A stretch of DNA of 64,000 nt from positions 2,108,001-2,172,000 of the forward strand of contig OZ255706.1 of NCBI GenBank assembly GCA_965277025.1, in the 5' to 3' direction. The DNA comes from Methylomarinum sp965277025. Its GTDB lineage: Bacteria > Pseudomonadota > Gammaproteobacteria > Methylococcales > Methylomonadaceae. This document shows positions 26,543 through 34,474 of this stretch, one piece after another; within the stretch, counting starts at the first letter, position 1; every line of letters begins with the position of its first letter. A model generated the notes under the pieces. It was not told where the DNA came from, did no database searches, and was given only the letters and a program-made list of their open reading frames with translations. The translations under genes were made by a program, and so were the position numbers.

Positions 26543-28117
26543 CAGGACGACGTCATCTAAATCGCCTCTCCCCCGGCCACACCTTAACCAGCCTGATCCA
26601 AGGCCTTGGCGTAGTGAGGTTTCCCGGCTTGAAGCGGGATATTCGGTCGATTGGGCTGCAAAAAGCCGCCGAATGGCGGTTTGCCATGGTCATTGGCCAT
26701 ACCGGGGCCTGGCCGATCACCGTCGGCCCCGATGACGACCTGGGCCGGCCGTGTCAGCGCAGGAAGACAGCGAGCGCCTGCGCAGGATGGGCCGCAAAAT
26801 GGCGGATCATGCTGGCGATGGATTGCCGCGGCTGACGGATCAGGCGACGCAGCAGGCCGATGACGGCGTTTCGCAGGCAGGCGAGCACCTGGGGGCCATG
26901 GCCCTTTCGAACCTGGCAGCGGTCCTCATCGAACGTGACATCGCGGACCCAATGGAGGCGGTTCTCGATACTCCAGTGCCCCCGGTTGAGGGCCAGCAGT
27001 TGCCCGGGGTCGGCCTGTTCCGGGGTGAGATCAGTGATGCAGAAGATCTGTTCTGTGCGTGTCCTGCCGGTCTTGGACACGGTGACCTGGCGTTCGATCC
27101 GGCAGACCTGGCCCACATGGGGGAAATCGAGATAGGCATTGAGCGCAACGGTGGTGCGAAGGGTGCGCTGCTCGATCCGACCGTGTCCCTTGTCCACCGT
27201 GGTGTGCTCAGGGGGGAATGGATTCCCGGTCGAAAGCCTTGAGATCGTTGGCCAGGGTTTTCTGGTTGTCCTTGACCGTGAACAGGTAGTGCGCGCCCTT
27301 TTCCTCGACCAGGAAGCGGGCGGTCTCGCGTTGGGTGTGGAGCGCATCGGCGGTGACCACACGCCCCTCGATGGAGAGGGGATCGAGCAGCTCCCGCAGG
27401 GCCGGGATCTCATTACTCTTGGTCTCGACCGCGCGCTGTGCCAGGACGGTGCCCTGCCGAGGGAACAGGGCGGCGAGCAGATGCGTCTGGCGGCCATCGC
27501 CCCGGCGAGCGCCCTTGAGGGTCTTGCCGTCGATGGCCAGGGGTTCGTCGGCCGGGGCGCTGGCCTGGACCCAGGCGGAAAAGGCCTGCTCCAGCGCCAC
27601 CGGATCCACCTGCTGGAGCACGCGGCGGAAGGTGGGCTCGGAGGGGGCCACGAAGCGTTGCTGTCTGCGATCGAAATAGGCCCGCAGGCGCTTGAGCTGC
27701 GTCTGGGTCAGGCGGGCGGCGTACTCACTGATGGCCAGATAGCCCCGGGCGCCGGCCAGGGTGGCCGCCAGGGCGATGGTCAGCACCGTCGGCAGGGGGT
27801 GCAGCTGACGGCGTCCACTGCGGGGTTCGGGTAAGCGGCCCAGCTGTTCGCGCAACCGGGCCATCTCCAGGTCGCTCAGATTGATCTTCTGCATCGGTGT
27901 GCTCCAATCGGGATGAGGGATCGGGTGGCGCAGCCAGTGGCGCGCCCGCTCATGGCGCTGTATCGGCCGCACGATGACATCGGACAGCGGCAGGGATCAT
28001 GGTAAATCCACTTCGATCATGGTGATTGAATTCAAGCATGATCTGAGGTGAACGTCCAGCAATTATCCAATAGTGCAGGTTTGTCAGTGGGTTATCGGAT
28101 TAGATGACGTGGCCCTG
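26543..28117 (-). mobile_element. GC-rich ISAs1-family element
   Basis: Inverted ends CAGGACGACGTCATCTAA (left) and CAGGGCCACGTCATCTAA (right, reverse complement), with a 9-10-bp target duplication GTACAAAGT. CAGG ends and an 8-10-bp duplication fit ISAs1. The interior is visibly far richer in G+C than the flanking genes and unlike the other ISAs1 copies here, suggesting recent arrival from a high-GC host. 1575 bp. Bases 26543-26753 and 27895-28117 hold no recognisable gene. Confidence 0.88.
26754..27894 (-). pseudogene. ISAs1-family transposase, frameshifted (GC-rich element)
   Basis: Begins MQKINLSDLEM at 27894. The DDE core includes LAIDGKTLKGARR, VTADALHTQ and RGHWSIENRLHWVRDVTFDED. The reading frame shifts by one base in a run of C near 27215 (DRESIPP-stop against NPFPPEHTTVDKG), dividing it into 27208-27894 and 26754-27497. 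Without another copy to compare I cannot tell decay from a sequencing slip in the C-run. Confidence 0.83.
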
Positions 28118-28285
28118 GTACAAAGTTATTTTGAAAAAACAGGTTTTCAAACCGTGCAGATCAAGCAGACTTTAATTCCAGACATGCCGACAAAAACTAT
28201 TATGAATGGCTATGGAAAAGGTTCTTTTGTAGTTATAAAAGCGGTTAAGCAGGTAAAAGGGTGATAGCGATGCATCAGTGCATAC

Positions 28286-28668
28286 AGGATCGCTGATTTA
28301 TTCGTGATTCCCATGGCACAGGTACAACATCCATTTTTCATTGTCGGATTGAATAAGTTTTAAGTTGAGGCAACATCAAATAACTATGCAAACTTATCCG
28401 GTAAGTAGTCAGGCAAAAGTTGAATTGTGTTAATGTTAAACGCTATCTTCCCACGAAGCCCAATCTTAACAGGATAAAAAAATTATCTAAGGCAAACAAA
28501 TTTGTGTCTGATCACTTAGCATGAAAATGGTGCTGTACAGGGATGTGTCGTGGAAATATATAGCTGCAAGCTATAGATTATGTGAGCAAAGCGGAAATCG
28601 AACAACACTTTGTGGGTGCTGGCAGTATGGATGATTTGTTCAGCATTTCCTTAAGTTACCAGGAAAAA
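28286..28668 (+). repeat. Dispersed intergenic repeat, member b, with a 215-bp insert
   Basis: The outer parts (28286-28322 and 28538-28668) align with member a. They are separated at CACAGG by 28323-28537, a segment with imperfect inverted ends TACAACATCCATTTTTCAT and TACAGCACCATTTTCAT, flanked by a 4-bp repeat CAGG. Member a shows the empty site. The tail GATTTGTTCAGCATTTCCTT lies just before the NifX-like gene. Confidence 0.72.
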
Positions 28669-28760
28669 TTATGAAAATTGCAGTGACAAGTCAGAATCGT
28701 AAAACTATTACTGATCATGCTGGAAAATGTCGCAAATTTTGGCTGTTTGATATTGACGAT

Positions 28761-29982
28761 CTCTGTACATGACAAAAAATATTAAAAGCTAGCGTAGCTC
28801 GTTGAAATGTAATTAAATACCGCATTTTGTTTTAGCGAACATGAATAACGGGACATTACAAATCAACGAGCTGACCGCCATATTAACTGAGCACTTTCAA
28901 TGGAACAAGGCAAGAATCGTTTGTTTTGTGGGTATGTTAATTGCTTTGATGGCAGTTAGCACGGTCAATCTGGCCCAGCTCGCCGTATTCTTTCCCCGTC
29001 GGGCAAAAATTTCCTCACGATATCGACGGATGCAACGATTTTTCAGTGACCATTGGCTGGATTACAATGAAGTCGCTCATTTCATCATGAAACTGTTTGG
29101 TTTCACTGATCAGGATTACTATCTGACGTTAGACAGGACGAATTGGAAGTGGGGTAAAACCAATATTAATCTGCTGGTGCTTGCCGTGGTTTATCGGGGT
29201 GCCGCCATTCCGGTGTATTGGTTGCCTTTAAACAAGCGGGGCAACTCTAATACGAAGGAACGTATAGCGCTGATGAAACGCTTTATTGCGCAGTTTGGCC
29301 GACATCACATCAAAGGTCTTTTGGCTGATCGGGAGTTTATTGGAGACGAATGGATGGGCTGGTTGTTTGAGCAAGAGATTCCCTTTTATATCCGTATTCG
29401 CAACAACGCCTGGACAACCAATGCCCAAGGCCAGCGAATACGCGTAGAGCGTTTGTTTTATGGGCTTAAGCCGGGTAGCACACGACACCTCTCAACAGCG
29501 CGCTATTTGGGAAATTGTTCAATTTATCTCAGTGGGTTACGGCTGAGTGATGGTGAGTTATTAATCATCGTCTGTCAGCATTTGAACCCTGATGCGATTA
29601 AAATTTATGGCTTGCGTTGGGAAATCGAAACGCTTTTCGGCGGTTTAAAAGGACGGGGATTCAAACTTGAGGAAACGCGTGTAGTCGGTTATCTTCGGAT
29701 CAAAAAATTGTTAGTACTTCCCGTTATTGCTTTCTGTTGGTCACATAAAGCAGGCGAATGGAAACATGATTGCGAGTTACCAATAAAAACCAAAACACAT
29801 CAGCGGCTCGCGCAAAGCCTGTTTCGATATGGATTAGATTGTATCCGCTCAACGTTGTTTAATGTCTTATCTCAATCAAAAAGGATGATTAGAAAAGTGA
29901 TTGCTCTTTTGCAACCCATACCTTTTGTCACTGGAATACATGAGACTCATTTGTCATAAGTTAATTTTTGTCATGTACAGAG
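28761..29982 (+). mobile_element. IS4-family element, copy D (complete)
   Basis: 1222 bp, with target duplication ATTGACGAT at 28752-28760 and 29983-29991. Excision in silico restores the NifX-like frame. Confidence 0.96.
28841..29959 (+). CDS. IS4-family transposase, copy D (372 aa)
   Basis: Intact with D98, D163 and E263. W191/G268 subtype, differing from copy B at those two marker positions and at V13 (alanine here). Confidence 0.95.
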   Translation: MNNGTLQINELTAILTEHFQWNKARIVCFVGMLIALMAVSTVNLAQLAVFFPRRAKISSRYRRMQRFFSDHWLDYNEVAHFIMKLFGFTDQDYYLTLDRTNWKWGKTNINLLVLAVVYRGAAIPVYWLPLNKRGNSNTKERIALMKRFIAQFGRHHIKGLLADREFIGDEWMGWLFEQEIPFYIRIRNNAWTTNAQGQRIRVERLFYGLKPGSTRHLSTARYLGNCSIYLSGLRLSDGELLIIVCQHLNPDAIKIYGLRWEIETLFGGLKGRGFKLEETRVVGYLRIKKLLVLPVIAFCWSHKAGEWKHDCELPIKTKTHQRLAQSLFRYGLDCIRSTLFNVLSQSKRMIRKVIALLQPIPFVTGIHETHLS

Positions 29983-30344
29983 ATTGACGATAATAAAATA
30001 GTCAATAAAACTCTGTTTGAGCTTCCTAAAGAGCAGTCTTTTCACGAAAGTTCACCACATGAGCCACATCCTTTGGATGGTATTGATGTGTTGATTACTG
30101 CCGGCATGGGCCAGGGGTTAGTTGGTCGTCTTGCTCAAAAGGGGATACAAGGGGTGGTAACAAAAGAAACCGATCCTGAAACAGCGGTATTACATTATTT
30201 GAATGGCACGCTAGACGTTTGATTGACAGATTTTACATCTGATCACCTGTGTGTTTGTAGCCGATGATTTCTATATTGACTTAACAGTCAAAATAAAAAA
30301 TGGAGTAGAAAGTTCTTATCAGGTCATCCACGACATACTTAGGG

Positions 30345-30450
30345 AATCGATGAATGCAACTCATTGACTTTGTGAGCAAATAGAAAATCGCACAATATAC
30401 TTTGCGATCTCTGACAGTAGGGATGAATTGTTCAGTGTTTCCTTATAATG
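30345..30450 (+). repeat. Dispersed intergenic repeat, member c (diverged)
   Basis: TTAGGGAATCGATGAATGC, then GACTTTGTGAGCAAA and a tail ATTGTTCAGTGTTTCCTTAT, in the same order as members a and b but with many changes. The remainder of 30223-30583 has no gene that I can support. Confidence 0.55.
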
Positions 30451-30538
30451 CAAAAAGAGAAACTGCCGCTTATCTGTTTTTTCTCAAATCAATCTAAATA
30501 CAGGCTATTAGTTTTGACGACACACCCTTGTATCGTTG

Positions 30539-30566
30539 GAACCTCTGAATTAATTAGAGGTTCGTT
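30539..30566 (+). terminator. Possible rho-independent terminator
   Basis: Inverted repeat AACCTCT / AGAGGTT with a 9-nt loop, followed by CGTTTT. Lies upstream of the ISAs1 element and the ribosomal operon promoter; the T-run is short. Confidence 0.4.
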
Positions 30567-30583
30567 TTAACCGGGAAAGTGGC

Positions 30584-31796
30584 CAGGGCCAGCGCATAAA
30601 AAGATCCTGTTAAAACAGCGAGTTCAGTATCATTCATGCAAAACTGTATGAGGAATCAAAATGTCCCTGAGCCTGCAAGAAGCCTTTTCAAGCCTGGAAG
30701 ACCCGCGAATTGAACGCCACAAGCGTCATCAACTGCTGGATATTATCGTACTGACCATCTGCGCGGTGGTCAGTGGCGCTGAAGGCCGGGAGGCCATAGA
30801 AGCCTTCGGCAAAGAGAAACAAGACTGGCTGCGGCAATGGATAGCGTTGGAAAACGGAATCCCCTCGCACGACTGCATTGCCCGCCTGATGTCACGGTTG
30901 CCGGCCGAGGAAGTCAGCGCCTGTTTCAGTCGCTGGGTGCAAAGTGTCGCCAGACTGACCGAGGGGGAAGTGGTTGCCATTGACGGCAAAACGGCGCGCC
31001 GGTCCTTTGATCAGGAGGACAAGATGGGCGCGATCCACATGGTCAGCGCCTGGGCAAGCCAGACGGGGCTCTCCCTGGGTCAGGTCAAAACACAGGAGAA
31101 GTCCAATGAAATTACCGCCATTCCCCGACTGTTGGCCATGCTGGAAATTAAAGGCTGCATCGTGACCATTGACGCGATGGGATGCCAGGAAAAGATTGCT
31201 GGCAAGATCGTCGAGAAAGGGGCTGATTACGCCCTGGCGGTCAAGGGCAACCAGAAGTCCTTGCATGAAGCGATCGTGGATTACTTTGCCGTGGCGGTGG
31301 ATGGCGGTGTTGAGGACGGTCAGGCGCTACTGGGCCACCACGAACAGGTCGATGTCGGACACGGCCGGATTGAACAGCGCCGCTACTACCTGGCTGATTG
31401 TCTGGACACCTTGCCTTCGCCCCGGCGCTGGCAAGGACTCAAGGGCATTGGCATGGTGGCGTGTGAACGCCAGATCGGCGAACGACAAACCATTGAGCGT
31501 CGCTACTACATCACCACGCTTGATAGTGTTGAAACCTTCGCCAACGCTGTGCGCTCCCACTGGGGCGTGGAGAACAGCCTGCATTGGGTATTGGATGTCA
31601 CGTTTCGTGAAGACGAGTCACGAATTCGCAAGGGCGAATCACCGGGCAACTTCAATATCATCCGCCAATTGGCGCTCAATTGGCTCAAGCGCGAACCGTC
31701 GCGCCTGAGCATTAAGCGCAAGCGCTTCAAGGCAGCCCTCAGCGATGACTTCAGGGCTCAAGTGATATTTGGGTGAGTTTTTATGCGCTGGCCCTG
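30584..31796 (+). mobile_element. ISAs1-family element, second type, copy 1
   Basis: 1213 bp with inverted ends CAGGGCCAGCGCATAAAAA and a 10-bp target duplication GGAAAGTGGC (30574-30583, 31797-31806). It is inserted only about 9 bp ahead of the -35 box of the rpsF operon promoter, in the same direction. Confidence 0.95.
30661..31776 (+). CDS. ISAs1-family transposase (371 aa), copy 1
   Basis: Starts MSLSLQEAFSSLEDPRIERH. The DDE_Tnp_ISAs1 core is visible as VVAIDGKTARRSFD, VTIDAMGCQEKIA and SHWGVENSLHWVLDVTFREDESRI. Nearly identical to the copy at 57279, with L79 in place of R and N instead of T late in the protein. Intact. Confidence 0.95.
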   Translation: MSLSLQEAFSSLEDPRIERHKRHQLLDIIVLTICAVVSGAEGREAIEAFGKEKQDWLRQWIALENGIPSHDCIARLMSRLPAEEVSACFSRWVQSVARLTEGEVVAIDGKTARRSFDQEDKMGAIHMVSAWASQTGLSLGQVKTQEKSNEITAIPRLLAMLEIKGCIVTIDAMGCQEKIAGKIVEKGADYALAVKGNQKSLHEAIVDYFAVAVDGGVEDGQALLGHHEQVDVGHGRIEQRRYYLADCLDTLPSPRRWQGLKGIGMVACERQIGERQTIERRYYITTLDSVETFANAVRSHWGVENSLHWVLDVTFREDESRIRKGESPGNFNIIRQLALNWLKREPSRLSIKRKRFKAALSDDFRAQVIFG

Positions 31797-31814
31797 GGAA
31801 AGTGGCGAAATGTT

Positions 31815-31842
31815 TTGTTATTAGTGGTTACCACGTTATAAT
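31815..31842 (+). promoter_or_regulatory. Sigma70-type promoter of the rpsF operon
   Basis: -35 TTGTTA and -10 TATAAT (31837-31842) separated by 16 bp, about 95 bp ahead of rpsF. It survives immediately downstream of the ISAs1 insertion, so only sequence upstream of -44 or so has been displaced. Confidence 0.65.
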
Positions 31843-31937
31843 AAGCAGTTTTATGGGATGTTGCCAAAGGTAGCTTCTCATCCTTGCTTCACCATGGTTG
31901 CTTAAACATGGGAGGCTTAACCCCGAAAGGAGAAAAC

Positions 31938-32369
31938 ATGCGACATTATGAAATTGTCTTTTTAGTCCATCCTGACCAAAGTGCTCAAGTCCCGGCAATG
32001 GTCGAGCGTTACAAAACCTCAATTGCCGAAGCTGGTGGCCAAATCCATCGTCTGGAAGACTGGGGCCGCAGGCAGTTGGCTTATCCAATTAAAAAAATTC
32101 ATAAAGCTCATTATGTGTTGATGAATATCGAATGCGATCAAGCAACACTTGAGGAGCTGGAAAGTGGTTTTCGCTTTAATGATGCAATCTTGCGTAGCCT
32201 GACCATTGCACAAAAAGAAGCGGTGACCGAACCTTCAGCCATTGTCAAAGCAGAAAACAAAGCCCAGGCAGCCAAGACTGAGGAAACAAAAACAACTGAA
32301 AAACCTGCAGCTCCTGAAGCGGAAGCACCGAAAGCTACGGCCGACGAACCCGCTGCGAATGCAGAGTAA
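31938..32369 (+). CDS. rpsF: 30S ribosomal protein S6
   Basis: 143 residues beginning MRHYEIVFLVHPDQSAQVP, with the S6 core motifs GGQIHRLEDWGRRQLAYPI and HYVLMNIE. The C-terminal 40 residues form an Ala/Glu/Pro/Lys-rich tail; S6 tails vary and are glutamylated in some bacteria. ATG 31938 is chosen over an upstream ATG because AAAGGAG precedes it and the protein begins as in other S6 proteins. First gene of the operon with rpsR, a DUF2232 gene and rplI. S6 binds S18 on the 30S platform. Confidence 0.97.
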   Translation: MRHYEIVFLVHPDQSAQVPAMVERYKTSIAEAGGQIHRLEDWGRRQLAYPIKKIHKAHYVLMNIECDQATLEELESGFRFNDAILRSLTIAQKEAVTEPSAIVKAENKAQAAKTEETKTTEKPAAPEAEAPKATADEPAANAE

Positions 32370-32399
32370 TTTATAATAATTGGATAAAGAGAAAATATT

Positions 32400-32627
32400 A
32401 TGGCACGTAATATAAGACGTAAAAGATCATGCCGTTTTAGTAGTGACGATGCGGCAGTTATTGATTACAAAGATTTGGATTTATTAAGCGAATATATCAC
32501 TGAAACGGGAAAAATTGTTCCCAGTCGGATAACCGGAACCAGTGCGAAATACCAACGCCAGTTGGCGACTGCTATCAAGCGGGCACGTTATATCGCACTG
32601 TTGCCTTATTGCGACGCGCATAAATAA
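32400..32627 (+). CDS. rpsR: 30S ribosomal protein S18
   Basis: 75 residues, basic, with the S18 core DYKDLDLLSEYITETGKIVPSRITGT and RARYIALLPYCDAH at the C-terminus. It begins 30 bp after rpsF. Partner of S6 in the small subunit. Confidence 0.97.
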   Translation: MARNIRRKRSCRFSSDDAAVIDYKDLDLLSEYITETGKIVPSRITGTSAKYQRQLATAIKRARYIALLPYCDAHK

Positions 32628-32645
32628 GCAAAAAACAGGAATAAC

Positions 32646-33557
32646 ATGAAGTTTCTTGCCAGTTATATTATGCAGGGGCGCATCCAGGCGATGGTTGTCG
32701 CCTCCTCGCTGGCATTTATTTCTTTGTTTTTTCCACCTGTTAGTATTGTAAGTTCAGCCGCTGTTGCGTTGGTGACATTGCGGCGTGGCGCCGGCGATGG
32801 TTTGACCATTCTGATCATTTCTTGCCTTGCGACTGCACTGTTAGGCTATATCAAATTTGGTAATTTTCAATTCGCATTAATGTATGGATTGATTTTGTGG
32901 TTACCGGTATGGCTGATTTCAATCGTATTACGAGAAGGCCGTCATTTGGCTATTGCGGTTGAAATTGCGGTTGTGTTGGGCATGTTAGGCGTGATTGGGT
33001 TTTATTTGTTCACTTCGGAGCCAGCCAAATTGTGGCATTCGGTGTTGTTACAAATGGTCCAGCCAATGCTCGATAGCGGCATGGATGTTCCAGCCGACAC
33101 AGTCCGTCAGCAGATTAATGTCTTGTCGCGGATCATGACCGGCGCTATAGCGGCGGGTATGGTTTATAGCATGCTGTTTGGTTTGTTTCTGGGGCGATGG
33201 TGGCAATCGCTGCCATATAACCCTGGTGGTTTTCAGGCAGAGTTTTTGTCACTGAAAACACATAAACCATTGGCAATCGCAACCATTGTAATTTTGCTGA
33301 TGGCTTTTTTGCTATCAGGCCAGATTGCTGAAATGTGTTGGAATATCGTGGTGCTGTTATTTGTGTTGTACACCATTACGGGTACTGCCGCTATACATGA
33401 TACCTTCGCCAGAATGAAACAGGCGCGTTTTTTGGTGCCGTTTCTATATATTACTTTGTTGCTCATCCCACAGATTGCTATTGCTGTAGCTTTGTTTGGT
33501 GTGGCTGACACTTGGTTGAACTTACGCAATAAATTTTCAAATCAAGAGAATCAATAG
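32646..33557 (+). CDS. DUF2232 membrane protein of the S6-S18-L9 operon
   Basis: 303 residues with about eight hydrophobic helices, starting MKFLASYIMQGRIQAM; a Gly-rich RRGAGDGL loop follows the second helix. A YybS/DUF2232-type membrane protein is often found between rpsR and rplI in gammaproteobacteria. It resembles ECF-type S-component folds, but its substrate is not known. It begins 18 bp after rpsR and is followed by rplI after 43 bp. Confidence 0.85.
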   Translation: MKFLASYIMQGRIQAMVVASSLAFISLFFPPVSIVSSAAVALVTLRRGAGDGLTILIISCLATALLGYIKFGNFQFALMYGLILWLPVWLISIVLREGRHLAIAVEIAVVLGMLGVIGFYLFTSEPAKLWHSVLLQMVQPMLDSGMDVPADTVRQQINVLSRIMTGAIAAGMVYSMLFGLFLGRWWQSLPYNPGGFQAEFLSLKTHKPLAIATIVILLMAFLLSGQIAEMCWNIVVLLFVLYTITGTAAIHDTFARMKQARFLVPFLYITLLLIPQIAIAVALFGVADTWLNLRNKFSNQENQ

Positions 33558-33600
33558 GATTCTTGCTCGACAACAGTCGAAAAATACGAGGTATTGAACG

Positions 33601-34047
33601 ATGGAAGTCATTCTTCTGGAAAAGATAGCGAACCTGGGTGACCTGGGTGAGAAAGTAAACATTAAGGCCGGTTACGGTAGAAATTATTTGATTCCACAAG
33701 GTAAGGCTGTGGCCGCTACCGAAGAAAAAATCAAAGAATTTGAAGCGCGTCGTGCAGAACTTGAAAAACAGGCGGCTGAAAAACTGGCAGCAGCTCAGGC
33801 TCGTGCCGAAGCAATTGGTAAACTGGAAATCACCATTACCCATAAGGCGGGTGAAGAAGGCAAATTATTTGGGTCCATAGGTACCCACGATATTGCCGAA
33901 GCGATTACTACTGCTGGCGCCGCTGTTGAAAAAAGCGAAGTTCGCATGCCAGATGGTGTGATTCGTCAAATCGGTGAATATGAGATTGATATCAATCTGC
34001 ATACCGATGTTAATGTCACAGTACCGGTAAAAGTTGAAGCTGAGTAA
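33601..34047 (+). CDS. rplI: 50S ribosomal protein L9
   Basis: 148 residues. The N-terminal signature MEVILLEKIANLGDLGEKV followed by GYGRNYLIPQGKAV is diagnostic. A connecting helix rich in Glu/Ala (about residues 42-75) joins it to the C-terminal domain (GKLFGSIGTHDIAEAI). An AGGT-containing leader sits before the ATG. Last gene of the operon, followed by a hairpin. Confidence 0.97.
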   Translation: MEVILLEKIANLGDLGEKVNIKAGYGRNYLIPQGKAVAATEEKIKEFEARRAELEKQAAEKLAAAQARAEAIGKLEITITHKAGEEGKLFGSIGTHDIAEAITTAGAAVEKSEVRMPDGVIRQIGEYEIDINLHTDVNVTVPVKVEAE

Positions 34048-34082
34048 TCTTTATTGCTTGTATTTCATCCGTAACAGGATTT

Positions 34083-34125
34083 AAAGGCCGTTTTTTACAA
34101 GTTTACGCTTGTGATAACGGCCTTT
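34083..34125 (+). terminator. Hairpin terminator after rplI
   Basis: A 10-bp perfect stem AAAGGCCGTT / AACGGCCTTT, with a second inner stem ACAAG / CTTGT. The 3' arm ends in TTT but lacks a long T-run, so efficiency is uncertain. Confidence 0.6.
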
Positions 34126-34205
34126 CTCCCCTCTGACAGGATAGAGTCCCATCCTATAAAATGGAATTCTAAAAGAATTCCCGAAGGGGCATGAGATAAG
34201 ACAAA

Positions 34206-34345
34206 ATGCGTTATCCGAAAGAGAGAAAAGAAGCTGTATTGAAAAAGATGCTGCCACCGAACACAAGCCTATTCGGGAATTGGCGCGGGCAGAAGGCATT
34301 AGTGGAGCCACCTTGTACAATTGTCGGTGGCTAGAATTGGAGTAA
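34206..34345 (+). pseudogene. Remnant of a helix-turn-helix transposase OrfA
   Basis: Reads MRYPKERKEAVLKKMLPPNT, then after a frame change IRELARAEGISGATLYN and RWLELE. This is the start of a common OrfA-type transposase DNA-binding domain. It is frameshifted and ends after about 46 codons, with no catalytic partner. Confidence 0.65.
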
Positions 34346-34357
34346 TTGGTTCAATTG

Positions 34358-34423
34358 TTATTCTCTTTCAGAGACCCAGCTGGAAATTTGATAGAAGTAG
34401 CGAGTTACGCAAAAAATACATAA
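34358..34423 (+). pseudogene. C-terminal fragment of a VOC/glyoxalase-fold protein
   Basis: Twenty-one codons reading LFSFRDPAGNLIEVASYAKN then stop. FRDPAGNLIE is the typical last strand and metal-ligand glutamate of VOC proteins. No start or upstream domain is present. It lies 25 bp from, and convergent to, the original stop of the LysR gene, and is not a copy of the VOC gene at 36729, whose end differs. Confidence 0.6.
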
Positions 34424-34474
34424 GTTGTAATGATCTCGACTTGCTATCTATGACAAATATTCTTTAAAAAATTC

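Larger units (their letters stand above)
26046..28264 (+). pseudogene. Class I SAM-dependent methyltransferase, split by an ISAs1-like element
   Basis: Starts at ATG 26046 (MAKIEPFEKYVEDYDEWF). The SAM-binding motif I MEVGVGTGRFAQPLG is followed by an acidic IEPS, then AEALPFSDKVFDFVLM and the VYRVLKPEGFFLVG strand of UbiE/Methyltransf_11-type enzymes. The sequence is interrupted at GTACAAAGT (26534-26542) and resumes after 28117 with the same GTACAAAGT, restoring SEVQSYFEKTGFQTVQ to the end at 28264. A separate lesion is one extra T in a nine-T run (26513-26521), which shifts the frame just before the insertion. About 216 residues when repaired. The substrate is unknown. The next gene is NifX-like. 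Confidence 0.85.
28671..30222 (+). pseudogene. NifX/NifB-type (FeMo-cofactor biosynthesis fold) protein, split by IS4
   Basis: ATG 28671 with AGGA ten bases upstream. The first 30 codons (MKIAVTSQNRKTITDHAGKC...FDIDD) are followed by IS4 copy D. After 29991 the frame continues NKIVNKTLFELPKEQ to the stop at 30222, giving 106 residues when joined. The pattern fits the small Nitro_FeMo-Co (dinitrogenase iron-molybdenum cofactor) domain found in NifX, NafY and many stand-alone proteins: the early VTSQ..TITDHAGKC, then HPLDGIDVLITAGMGQGLVGRL and ETDPETAVLHYL. Stand-alone members are thought to bind metal clusters and need not imply nitrogen fixation. Confidence 0.87.

Noticed and set aside
27139..27834. 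231-codon plus-strand ORF
   Set aside because: Antisense to the ISAs1 transposase in a GC-rich element, where long shadow frames are common.
28671..30222. Evidence for nitrogen fixation
   Set aside because: Only one small Nitro_FeMo-Co-type protein is present, a fold widespread outside nitrogen fixers; no nifHDK or nifENB is in the window.
31169..31708. 179-codon ORF overlapping the ISAs1 transposase (also at 57787)
   Set aside because: Shifted-frame shadow of the transposase with no recognisable domain and low-complexity Arg/Ser/Trp content.
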